A stretch of DNA of 64,000 nt, taken from NCBI GenBank assembly GCA_020635825.1, contig JACJZA010000010.1:62001-126000 (forward strand), in the 5' to 3' direction. The stretch comes from Flavobacteriales bacterium. GTDB taxonomy: Bacteria > Bacteroidota > Bacteroidia > Flavobacteriales_E > Vicingaceae. Positions 54,452 to 62,148 of this stretch are shown piece by piece. The position numbers and the translations under genes were made by a program. The notes below the pieces were generated by a model. That model had not been told where the DNA came from and searched no databases. It saw only the letters and a program-made list of their open reading frames with translations. Within the stretch, counting starts at the first letter, position 1. Each line of letters begins with the position of its first letter.

Positions 54452-54479
54452 AAAAAGCCTCACAATTGTGAGGCTTTTT
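54452..54479. terminator. Bidirectional terminator
   Basis: AAAAAGCCTCACAA and TTGTGAGGCTTTTT form a perfect stem; T runs on both strands serve the ALDH gene and the convergent unknown gene ending at 54479. Confidence 0.9.
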
Positions 54480-55126
54480 CATTTAAATCTTATCATTTTA
54501 GAAATATTATTATTTCTTATGTTTTCTATAATAAGTTCATCTTTTGTAAGCTTCTTTATTAATCCATGAAAAACCCAATCCCCATAATCAATAACAATTG
54601 TATCGTGCTTTATGTTTAAATAATAAGTCTGAAAACCTTCAGAATAAGTAATTGAATCACCTTGAATTGCATATAAACTATTTTCTTCTAAATCTTCTCC
54701 CCAAATACCATTTAACAAACTTCTATCTATATTTTGCATTTGAACATTAGAAGCTGTTTTAATCTTTTTCCTTTTATGAAGAACTTTTTTAATAATTTCT
54801 GAATTATTAGGATAGTAGTTTTCAAATTTTACTAGAATTGAATCCCCTTTTGAAAGAACACCAATACTAGGTCCATTGTCAAATGTTCTTGTATATTCTT
54901 TTCCCTCAATTATAAATGAGTACTTAATCTTTTGTTTGAAATAACCTCTCCCACCTTTTGAACTGAAACCTAAAGAACTTGAATACCATTCGGAATCTAG
55001 AACCACACCTTTAACTATTGTTTTCCCTTTTTTCAATTCTTCTAAGTATGGATAAACAATAAAGCCATAAAACCCCAAAATAATTATTCCTAAAAAAATA
55101 TATTTAGTTTTTTTATTTTTCGGCAT
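54479..55126 (-). CDS. Membrane-anchored protein of unknown function
   Basis: Start placed at 55126 (MPKNKKTKYIFLGIIILGFY), the shortest form with a clean anchor; ATGs at 55135 and 55165 are alternatives. The product has 215 residues with one N-terminal membrane helix (about 10-27) and an extracytoplasmic beta-rich part (KQKIKYSFIIEGKEYTRTFD and similar). DUF3592-like features (a VxGxVLDSE... block, then GDSILVKFENYYPNN) are faint. Function unknown. Confidence 0.65.
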   Translation of the reverse strand: MPKNKKTKYIFLGIIILGFYGFIVYPYLEELKKGKTIVKGVVLDSEWYSSSLGFSSKGGRGYFKQKIKYSFIIEGKEYTRTFDNGPSIGVLSKGDSILVKFENYYPNNSEIIKKVLHKRKKIKTASNVQMQNIDRSLLNGIWGEDLEENSLYAIQGDSITYSEGFQTYYLNIKHDTIVIDYGDWVFHGLIKKLTKDELIIENIRNNNISKMIRFK

Positions 55127-55226
55127 TTTGTACATCTTTCGAAGATACAAAATATTTATACTCACTCTTATTTATTAAAATCTAATTAATAGTATTTTCT
55201 TTTTCTCTAAAAGAATGAATATTTAT

Positions 55227-55263
55227 AAAACAAAAACCCTGACTTAGTCAGGGTTTTTGTTTT
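55227..55263 (-). terminator. Long-stem terminator after the HMA protein gene
   Basis: AAAACAAAAACCCTGAC pairs exactly with GTCAGGGTTTTTGTTTT around TTA, a 17-bp stem; the T-rich 3' side is at the downstream end of the minus-strand unit ending at 55262. Confidence 0.88.
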
Positions 55264-55609
55264 ATTTAGGATGTCCGCCTTTTTGGCAACAATTGGGTAA
55301 ATTGTTATAGGCTTTTTCATTGGCGGGCAAATCATCTGCATCATAACCAACTTTTGTAACCGCTTCTTTTAATTTTTCAGGGGTTGTTTTTGTTGGAAAA
55401 TATTCCACTGTAAAAACTGCCGTTTCCGCATCCAAATTAGATGATTTCACTCCCTTTTCATAAGCAAAGGCTTTTTCTAATCTTTCTTTACACATATCGC
55501 ATTGCGCAGAAGTTTTTATTTTAATTTCTTCAGTTTTTCTTTTGTTTTGAGCACTCATAGAAAAAGTTACTCCCAAAATCATCATTGTTGTAATTATTAA
55601 ATTTTTCAT
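55262..55609 (-). CDS. Exported heavy-metal-associated (HMA) domain protein
   Basis: The 115-residue protein has a signal peptide (MSA then Gln-Asn) followed by an HMA domain: EIKIKTSAQCDMCKERLEKA with metal-binding C-x2-C (CDMC), the loop GVKSSNLDAETAVFTVEYFP and KLKEAVTKVGYDADD. A C-terminal tail CCQKGGHPK adds two more cysteines and a His. Such proteins bind Cu(I) or related ions in the periplasm. It lies 20 nt downstream of a TonB-dependent receptor gene and is probably cotranscribed. Confidence 0.9.
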   Translation of the reverse strand: MKNLIITTMMILGVTFSMSAQNKRKTEEIKIKTSAQCDMCKERLEKAFAYEKGVKSSNLDAETAVFTVEYFPTKTTPEKLKEAVTKVGYDADDLPANEKAYNNLPNCCQKGGHPK

Positions 55610-55629
55610 GTTTTTATCATTTTAATAGT

Positions 55630-57831
55630 TTATAATTTTTTGAATTTATAGCGTAATCCACCGTAAATAATTCTACCATTTACCGAACCCCAAATCAATG
55701 AAGCATCAAAATTTGAACCAAAAGGATCATTGGCAGCTATAATTGGATTACTCTGTTTAAAATTGGTTAGGTTTTCTACCCCTACATAAAACTCAATTCG
55801 CTTAAATGCTCGAGTTACCTGTCCGTTTACAGTAATAAATGCTTGAGATTGAGTAGCGATTTGATATTCAATTGGATTAGTAGCAGTACTTGGCAACCTA
55901 CTTACATCGAACCATTGTCCGGTTAAATCAAATTTCCATTTATCGAAATTGGTGATATAAGCTAAATTTAAAAAGGCTCTATTAGTAGGCACCAATGGTT
56001 TGCTTTTTAATCCTGAGAGATAATCCGTTTTGATGTCATACCATTTATAAGCTAATCTTAATTCTAATTGCTGGGTAATTTGAATACCTAATTCAGCTTG
56101 TAAACTGTGCGAATAGGATTTACCTTGTAAATTATAAAAAGAAATCTCATCAGGATTCTCCATATCAACCACCACCTGATTTTGAAAATCAGTAAAATAA
56201 TAATCCAGATTGGTACTGATTTCTTTTTCAAACCATTCAAATTTATGGGTAATACTCGTCCCATAGTTCCATGCAATTTCAGGATTTAATTTACCGGTCA
56301 AAACCTTTCTAGAACTAGCCATTACTCCGGCATTCTCAATAAATGGATTGGCAGTTCTAAAACCTCTACCAACAGAAAATCGAATAGCAGAAAGCGGAGT
56401 AAAGTTGTATTTATAATGTAACCTAGGGGTAAAAAAAGCTCCATACAAATTATGATAATCTCCACGAGCGCCTAAAACTAAAGCCGTTTTATCGTTGGTG
56501 TAGCTGTATTCGGTAAAAATTCCCGGAACCACTTCTTCTCGTCCAAACAAAGAATCATTATAGTTTTTATTGTAACGATCAAATTGAAATCCACCCCCCA
56601 TTTTAATTTTGTGGTCGGTTGAGCCAATGATGGTTTGGTATATCGTATTTAAATAAGCACTGTATTGTTGAGCATTGAATTTTTTATCACCATAATTAGA
56701 AAGATGCTGATGATATTTAAAATTGTTAATAATACCAATGCTTTTATAAGGTTGTTCTGGAAATAAAAATCCATTTTTTGAGAACAATTCCATTTGCTTG
56801 GTTTCTACTCCAATACTATATAAACGATTGGTTTCTGTTGAACTAATTTGTCCAGCTTTCATGTCCTCATATACCCCTTTTATTCCAAATTGAGCCACTC
56901 TTTTTTCCCCCACATATTTCCATCTGTTAAATAAATTGTATTGAGTTTTAAGAGGCATGTCCAAGAAACTATCGTTGTTCCCATCCCATTCTACACTTTG
57001 ATTGCTTACATGAGCAAAAGTCATTGTACTCCAATGATTCGATAGTTGTTGAGCAGCATGAAGATTAAGCTCAGCTCTACCTTTCTCATTTCCATAAATA
57101 TTTACAAAAATATTTTCTGCTTCATCTGGCTTAAGCAACTCTACATTTATTTGTCCTGTAATAGATTCAAAACCATTAACAACCGAACCAGCACCTTTTT
57201 TAATTTGAATTGATTCTGCCCAAGTTCCTGGCACAAATGTTAATCCATAAGCCGAAGAAAGTCCTCGTATCATTGGTAAATTTTCAGATTGAATTTGGGT
57301 ATAAATCCCATCCAATCCCAACATTTGAATTTTTTTGGTACCGGAAACTGCATCGGTAAAATTGACATCTACCGAAGCGTTGGTTTCAAAGCTTTCAGAA
57401 ATGTTGCAACATGCTGCTTTTTGAAATTCTTCTTTTCCTAAAGTTTCTATCAAATGCGGAGAAATCAAATCTATCTTGGTGGAAGATTCTCGTTCGGTTA
57501 ATTCAAATGCTTTCAACTCCACATTTTTCTTTAACTCTATTTCAATTGTTTGATTTGTGAAAGAATTAACTACCAAACTATCAGTTTGATAACCAATAAA
57601 ACTTACAACTAAGGTAGCTGGAAAACTCTCAGGTGCATCTATATTAAAGATCCCTTCAGGATTCGAAAAGCCACCTATTGTAGTATTTTTCCAATACACA
57701 TTAGCACCGGGAATAGGCACTTTATGTTTTTGTTCGTTGATTTCGTATATGTTTCCTTGAATGTTCTGAGAATATCCGGGAAATGCAAAAAATATACAAA
57801 GCCAAAGAATTATAAATTGATATTTTTTCAT
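55630..57831 (-). CDS. TonB-dependent receptor, probably metal-related
   Basis: This 733-residue outer-membrane receptor has a signal peptide (GYS then Gln-Asn), an N-terminal carboxypeptidase-regulatory-like domain (about 22-108, GNIYEINEQKHKVPIPGANVYWK), a plug domain (about 115-235, with QIQSENLPMIRGLSSAYGL and IQIKKGAGSVVNGFESITGQINVEL), and a barrel ending in KIEF-like strands with the final aromatic-rich YGGLRYKFKKL. The plug contains an unusual Cys pair, ACCNISE. Location between the HYC_CC_PP-like and HMA protein genes suggests copper or another metal complex as substrate; the substrate itself is inferred. Confidence 0.88.
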   Translation of the reverse strand: MKKYQFIILWLCIFFAFPGYSQNIQGNIYEINEQKHKVPIPGANVYWKNTTIGGFSNPEGIFNIDAPESFPATLVVSFIGYQTDSLVVNSFTNQTIEIELKKNVELKAFELTERESSTKIDLISPHLIETLGKEEFQKAACCNISESFETNASVDVNFTDAVSGTKKIQMLGLDGIYTQIQSENLPMIRGLSSAYGLTFVPGTWAESIQIKKGAGSVVNGFESITGQINVELLKPDEAENIFVNIYGNEKGRAELNLHAAQQLSNHWSTMTFAHVSNQSVEWDGNNDSFLDMPLKTQYNLFNRWKYVGEKRVAQFGIKGVYEDMKAGQISSTETNRLYSIGVETKQMELFSKNGFLFPEQPYKSIGIINNFKYHQHLSNYGDKKFNAQQYSAYLNTIYQTIIGSTDHKIKMGGGFQFDRYNKNYNDSLFGREEVVPGIFTEYSYTNDKTALVLGARGDYHNLYGAFFTPRLHYKYNFTPLSAIRFSVGRGFRTANPFIENAGVMASSRKVLTGKLNPEIAWNYGTSITHKFEWFEKEISTNLDYYFTDFQNQVVVDMENPDEISFYNLQGKSYSHSLQAELGIQITQQLELRLAYKWYDIKTDYLSGLKSKPLVPTNRAFLNLAYITNFDKWKFDLTGQWFDVSRLPSTATNPIEYQIATQSQAFITVNGQVTRAFKRIEFYVGVENLTNFKQSNPIIAANDPFGSNFDASLIWGSVNGRIIYGGLRYKFKKL

Positions 57832-57893
57832 TGCAATAAATTATAAGTGAAACGTTTATTTAATACTGTAAACAGTATATTCACATTTGCATC

Positions 57894-58292
57894 CTATAAT
57901 CTATATACCTGAATAAATTTGAGTAATTGTAAACCACTGAGCAGTGGCGGAGGTAAATTATGAAAATAATGAAAAGAGGTTTGAATAACTGGTTCATCTA
58001 TCACTACCGGAGTTATATAAATCCAACTAACGACTGTCTTTATTATTTCAAAATCAAAAGAAGAAAGAATAGAAATTGTGTGATAATCAAATGTGATTTT
58101 ATGAAAATCACAACACTTCATTCCTACATTATTCCCTTTTTTTACAGGATCACAATCATTCATCTTCTCCAAACTATAAACTATTTTGCCAGACATCAGG
58201 CAAGTCATTTTAGTAACACTTAATTGCAAAGTAGCAACTAGAATTACTAAAACCATTAAATAGCTAATAATATGTGTAAAAAGTTTTTTCAT
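57894..58292 (-). CDS. HYC_CC_PP-like membrane protein
   Basis: Start at 58292 (MKKLFTHIISYLMVLVILVA); the frame continues upstream to 58328. The 132-residue protein has one N-terminal membrane helix, then VTKMTCLMSGKIVYSL, a Cys-x-rich segment with NDCDP and MKCCDFH, and a late HNLPPPLL. This arrangement (Cys, CC, PP) resembles a small-protein family found beside TonB receptors and HMA proteins of Bacteroidota. Cysteines may bind a metal. It is the first gene of the HYC_CC_PP-like, TonB receptor and HMA unit. Confidence 0.65.
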   Translation of the reverse strand: MKKLFTHIISYLMVLVILVATLQLSVTKMTCLMSGKIVYSLEKMNDCDPVKKGNNVGMKCCDFHKITFDYHTISILSSFDFEIIKTVVSWIYITPVVIDEPVIQTSFHYFHNLPPPLLSGLQLLKFIQVYRL

Positions 58293-58439
58293 AAACAATT
58301 GTACTTTACAAAGATACACATTAAACAAATTGATTTTGTTAAATATTGTTAACCATTATAGGAATCCAATACAACTCCTATAAATTTTTATTCCAATCGT
58401 ATTTTATTTAGGTAAATTCGCTTTTTAAACTAAAAACTC

Positions 58440-59564
58440 ATGAATAAAAACATTAAAAATCTAACTTACATTTTAGCTTCAAGTCTTTTAATTGCTTGTG
58501 GAGGAGAACAAAATACTGATGAAAACAAAGAGCCATCATATACTATAAATGCAACTTTAGGTGGGTTATCTTACCAAAAAGCATACTTGAATGAGTTTAA
58601 AGATGGTGATATGCAAAAAATTGATTCTTGTGATATTAAAGATGGTCATTTTTCCTTTTCAGGGAAAATGGATATGCCTGAAGTAAGATATATTAATTTT
58701 AATGAAGGAAAAGAAATGATTGCTCTTTTTGTAGAAAATAGTGAAATCGCAATCAGTTCAAACTCATTAAATCCGGATAGCATAAAAATTAATGGTTCTG
58801 CATTACATACTCAAATGGAAGGTTTTAAAAATGACCTTAAATCTTATGATGAGAAGTTAAAAGCCATTGTTGACAGATATTACGCTTCTGTTGAAACAGC
58901 AACTGAAGAAGAATTGAAAAGTATTGAGGCAGAATATGAGAAAGAAGATTCAGTAAAAATTCATTTTATAGAAGAATATGTTACAAAAAATGGAACTTCT
59001 ATTGTCTCTCCATATATTGTTCTTCGTTATTTAGCTGGAATGTATGAATTAGCCGAATTAGAGAACATTGCTACCAAACTTTCTAAAGAAATTGAAAATT
59101 CTGTTTATGTAAAAGACATCAACGACAGAATTGCCACGTTAAAAAAGACAGCAATTGGAAGCCCTGCTCCACTATTTAGTATGAATGATGCAGAAGGTAA
59201 TCCAATTTCTTTAGAAAGTTTTAAAGGAAAATATGTGTTAGTTGATTTTTGGGCTTCTTGGTGTGGTCCATGTAGAGCTGAAAATCCAAATGTTGTGGCT
59301 GCTTACAATAAATTTCATGAAAAAGGATTTGAAATTTTTGGAGTTTCATTAGATGAAAGTAAAGATAAATGGATAGAAGCAATTGGTAAAGATGGATTAA
59401 CCTGGAGTCATGTAAGTGATTTAAAAGGCTGGGAAAATGAAGCTGCTAAATTATATGGTGTTCAAGGTATTCCTTTCTCTGTTTTGATTGATAAGGAAGG
59501 GATAATTATAGCTAAAAATTTAAGAGGAGAAGATTTGCATAATAAATTGAATGAATTGTTTTAA
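58440..59564 (+). CDS. TlpA-like thioredoxin lipoprotein with DUF4369 domain
   Basis: The 374-residue protein has a lipoprotein signal ending LLIAC at residue 21, a DUF4369 domain (about 30-125, YTINATLGGLSYQKAYLNEF), a helical linker, and a C-terminal thioredoxin-like domain (about 235-374) with WCGPC at 274-278 in VLVDFWASWCGPCRAEN. This is a common Bacteroidota periplasmic thiol-disulfide reductase type, often tied to cytochrome or envelope protein maturation. The neighbouring metal unit is divergent. An intrinsic terminator follows. Confidence 0.93.
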   Translation: MNKNIKNLTYILASSLLIACGGEQNTDENKEPSYTINATLGGLSYQKAYLNEFKDGDMQKIDSCDIKDGHFSFSGKMDMPEVRYINFNEGKEMIALFVENSEIAISSNSLNPDSIKINGSALHTQMEGFKNDLKSYDEKLKAIVDRYYASVETATEEELKSIEAEYEKEDSVKIHFIEEYVTKNGTSIVSPYIVLRYLAGMYELAELENIATKLSKEIENSVYVKDINDRIATLKKTAIGSPAPLFSMNDAEGNPISLESFKGKYVLVDFWASWCGPCRAENPNVVAAYNKFHEKGFEIFGVSLDESKDKWIEAIGKDGLTWSHVSDLKGWENEAAKLYGVQGIPFSVLIDKEGIIIAKNLRGEDLHNKLNELF

Positions 59565-59592
59565 CTAAACAATTTCATTCTTAATAATACAC

Positions 59593-59623
59593 AAAAAACC
59601 ATAGAATATTCTATGGTTTTTTT
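59593..59623 (+). terminator. Rho-independent terminator
   Basis: AAAAAACCATAGAAT and ATTCTATGGTTTTTT form a perfect inverted repeat with a T run, 28 nt after the TlpA-like gene. Confidence 0.9.
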
Positions 59624-59655
59624 GCTTTAAATTCTATTTACTGAACTTCTCTGTG

Positions 59656-59663
59656 TAACTTTG
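59656..59663 (+). promoter_or_regulatory. Bacteroidota-type -7 element (TAACTTTG)
   Basis: TAACTTTG matches TAnnTTTG and ends 16 nt before the ATG of the Nfu-type gene at 59680. No -33 TTG at the expected distance. Confidence 0.42.
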
Positions 59664-59679
59664 TATAAAAACTTTTACC

Positions 59680-60309
59680 ATGGAAAATACATTAGCTCCA
59701 TTTACCATTTATGCAGAAATGACTCCTAATCCCAACACTTTGAAGTTTGTGTCTAATCGTTGGTTAATATCAAATGGAAAATCATTTGAGGTTTTAGCAA
59801 ATCAAAGAGTTGGAGGTCCTTCTCCTTTAGCTGAAAAATTATTTTCCTTTCCTTTCGTGAATGGAGTTTTTATTTCAGCAAATTTTGTAACCATTACCAA
59901 AAGTGATGTAGTAGAATGGCAAGATGTGATGTTGGAATTAAGGGAATTTATTAAAGAATACCTCAACTCTGAAGATGGCGTAGTAATTAGAGAAGAATTC
60001 TTAAATAGTACAGAAGAAGCTAATAATGATATTTCGACAAACGATGTTGAACAAACTGTGGGAACAAAAGAATTCAACGATTTTGAAAAGCGCATTGCAG
60101 AAATTTTAGATGAATACATTCGACCTGCTGTAGAAAGTGATGGAGGAGCTATTGAATTAGATTCTTTCCATGAAGGAACGGTAAAAGTGATACTAAAAGG
60201 CTCATGTAGTGGCTGTCCTTCCTCTACTATGACCTTAAAACATGGTATTGAATCATTACTTAAAAACATGTTACCGGAAGTAAAAGAAGTAGAGGCAATA
60301 AACGGTTAG
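59680..60309 (+). CDS. Nfu-type Fe-S cluster carrier (NifU family)
   Basis: The 209-residue protein has an N-terminal Nfu-specific domain (about 7-95, TPNPNTLKFVSNRWL) and a C-terminal NifU domain (about 125-205) with the cluster-binding C176-x2-C179 in GSCSGCPSSTMTLKHGIE. It holds a [4Fe-4S] cluster at a dimer interface and delivers it to target enzymes in the cytoplasm. A terC gene follows after 1 nt. Confidence 0.93.
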   Translation: MENTLAPFTIYAEMTPNPNTLKFVSNRWLISNGKSFEVLANQRVGGPSPLAEKLFSFPFVNGVFISANFVTITKSDVVEWQDVMLELREFIKEYLNSEDGVVIREEFLNSTEEANNDISTNDVEQTVGTKEFNDFEKRIAEILDEYIRPAVESDGGAIELDSFHEGTVKVILKGSCSGCPSSTMTLKHGIESLLKNMLPEVKEVEAING

Positions 60310-60310
60310 G

Positions 60311-61015
60311 ATGGATATTTTTCTTCAACTTGATACTTGGATTGCCCTTTTAACTCTTACTTTCCTTGAGATTGTTTTAGGAATTGACAACATCATTTTT
60401 ATTTCGATTGTTGCCGGAAAATTACCGGAAGAACAACAAAAAAAAGCGAGATTTATAGGTCTTTCATTAGCTCTAATTGTTAGAATCTTATTACTTTTTG
60501 GAATTACTTGGTTAATTGGATTAACAGACCCTTTATTTTCAATAAGTGAATTTGAATTTAGTTGGAGAGATATTATTCTATTAGTGGGAGGTCTGTTTTT
60601 AATAGCAAAAAGTACTTCAGAAATTCACCATAAAATTGAAGGACATGAAGCTGAAGAAAAACAGATAAAAAAGAAAGCTTTTAGTTCGGCTATATTTCAA
60701 ATTGTTGCCTTAGATATTATTTTTTCATTTGATTCCATTCTAACGGCTGTAGGATTAACCAAAGAAATAACTTTAATGATTATTGCGGTTATTGCATCCA
60801 TTATTGTAATGATGATTTTCGCAGGAAAAATAAGCGATTTCATTAACAAACATCCAACACTTCAAGTCTTGGCACTTTCATTTTTAATACTCATTGGTTT
60901 TATGTTAGCCATTGAAGCTTTTCAGTTTCATGTGCCAAAAGGATACATCTACTTTGCAGTATTCTTCTCGTTAATTGTCGAGATGATTAATATCCGTGTA
61001 AGAAAAAAGAATTAA
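60311..61015 (+). CDS. TerC family integral membrane protein
   Basis: This 234-residue protein has seven membrane helices and the family motif LEIVLGIDNIIFISI (residues 21-35) with the acidic pairs that suit metal-ion transport, plus ALDIIFSFDSILTAVGL (about 135-151). TerC proteins are linked to manganese efflux and metallation of exported proteins. It starts 1 nt after the Nfu gene and its 3' end overlaps the convergent AlkC-like gene by 4 nt. Confidence 0.92.
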   Translation: MDIFLQLDTWIALLTLTFLEIVLGIDNIIFISIVAGKLPEEQQKKARFIGLSLALIVRILLLFGITWLIGLTDPLFSISEFEFSWRDIILLVGGLFLIAKSTSEIHHKIEGHEAEEKQIKKKAFSSAIFQIVALDIIFSFDSILTAVGLTKEITLMIIAVIASIIVMMIFAGKISDFINKHPTLQVLALSFLILIGFMLAIEAFQFHVPKGYIYFAVFFSLIVEMINIRVRKKN

Positions 61016-62091
61016 GATTGAAGTGTAAATTCTTTTTTGGCTTTTACTTCTCCATTTGCAAGAATTGAGATAAAATGTTTTCCAGGATAATGTTTACGAG
61101 TGGTCATATTCTTAAAACTCTGTTTTTTCTTAAACTTTTTGTTCTGAGATTTTTTCAATTCCAGCTCAGTAATGTGAAATACTTTAGAAGATAAACTTCC
61201 ATTTGATTTTACATAATCAATCTTGTATTCCAAACGAACATTTCTGGAGTTTATTGAATCATTCAACACATCAAACTCAAACAATAAATCATCTCCAATG
61301 GTAATTTTATTCTGTAATAAATTCAAACCATTTATAGATAAATTAGAAGTATCATCAAAGTTAAAAATGGCAAGTGCTTTCTTATCTCCTTCTTTCAGTA
61401 AAGTTCTTAAACCATGTTTTACTACACGATTTGTTTGATTAGTTTTTCCATACCATTTTTGTGCTAATTCTAATACTAAATGAGGATGTGTTTTTGAAAT
61501 ATCATTCAAATGATTAGCCACACTTTTTCTCACATATTCCGATTCGTCATTTTTTAAATTCTCTAGAATTGGAATAACAGGTATTGGATCAGTAATAAAC
61601 ATTTTTAAAGGAAAGGACCATGGTAGTTTTGGCCTAGCTCCTTCACTCGATAATCGCCTTACATGATAATTATGATGTTGACTCCAAGTTATCATTTGTT
61701 GCAATGTTTGTTCGGGATACTTTAGAAAAAATGGTCGAATGGCAAATTCAGCTGTAGAATATTGAGTAAATACTTCCAAAGCTCTTATTGAGACCTTAAA
61801 ATCATCAATGCCAAAAGTTTCTACAAAATCTGAAAATACAAAACCTTGAATCCCTCCAAAATGAGGAGCAACAGTTTTTAAAACTTCTATTTGTTTTGGG
61901 AATGAAAAAGGCAAAAATTCATTGAGCGTTTGAGTTATTAATCGCATTCTCTCTTTCAGTTCTTTTTCATCAATTCCATTATTCAATATAGAAGAAATAA
62001 ACTCATCCTGATTAAAATCTGAAAATTGATTTTTAATTCGAATGGCTAAATCTTCAATAAACGACTTATTATATGATTCTTTTAAATTCAT
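61012..62091 (-). CDS. AlkC-like DNA alkylation repair protein with C-terminal Ig-like domain
   Basis: This 359-residue protein has HEAT-like helical repeats (about 1-250) with the alkylation-repair signature VRRLSSEGARPKLPWS and RKSVANHLNDISKTHP, the DNA-binding pattern of the AlkC/AlkD glycosylases. Residues about 260-359 are beta-rich (LLFEFDVLNDSINSRNVRLEY, ending HYPGKHFISILANGEVKAKK), matching the Ig-like domain that distinguishes AlkC from AlkD. AlkC excises 3-methyladenine and related bases. A hairpin-plus-T-run sits directly before its start (see separate entry). Confidence 0.88.
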   Translation of the reverse strand: MNLKESYNKSFIEDLAIRIKNQFSDFNQDEFISSILNNGIDEKELKERMRLITQTLNEFLPFSFPKQIEVLKTVAPHFGGIQGFVFSDFVETFGIDDFKVSIRALEVFTQYSTAEFAIRPFFLKYPEQTLQQMITWSQHHNYHVRRLSSEGARPKLPWSFPLKMFITDPIPVIPILENLKNDESEYVRKSVANHLNDISKTHPHLVLELAQKWYGKTNQTNRVVKHGLRTLLKEGDKKALAIFNFDDTSNLSINGLNLLQNKITIGDDLLFEFDVLNDSINSRNVRLEYKIDYVKSNGSLSSKVFHITELELKKSQNKKFKKKQSFKNMTTRKHYPGKHFISILANGEVKAKKEFTLQS

Positions 62092-62094
62092 TGC

Positions 62095-62126
62095 AAAAAA
62101 TTATCCCCACCAATTGGCAGGGATAA
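62095..62126 (-). terminator. Terminator-like hairpin between the M13 peptidase and alkC-like genes
   Basis: On the minus strand TTATCCC and GGGATAA flank a CCAATTGG-containing centre and are followed by TTTTTT at 62100-62095; the alkC-like ATG begins three nt further. It may end the M13 peptidase transcript or act as an attenuator for alkC. Confidence 0.75.
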
Positions 62127-62148
62127 CCACTCTATATTTATTTATTTT

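Noticed and set aside
57960..58223. 87-residue plus-strand frame opposite the HYC_CC_PP-like gene
   Set aside because: It is antisense to a frame with signal/anchor and conserved Cys pattern and has no recognisable features.
59802..60269. 155-residue minus-strand frame opposite the Nfu-type gene
   Set aside because: The plus strand encodes a clear NifU domain with CxxC; the antisense frame is a shadow of codon bias.
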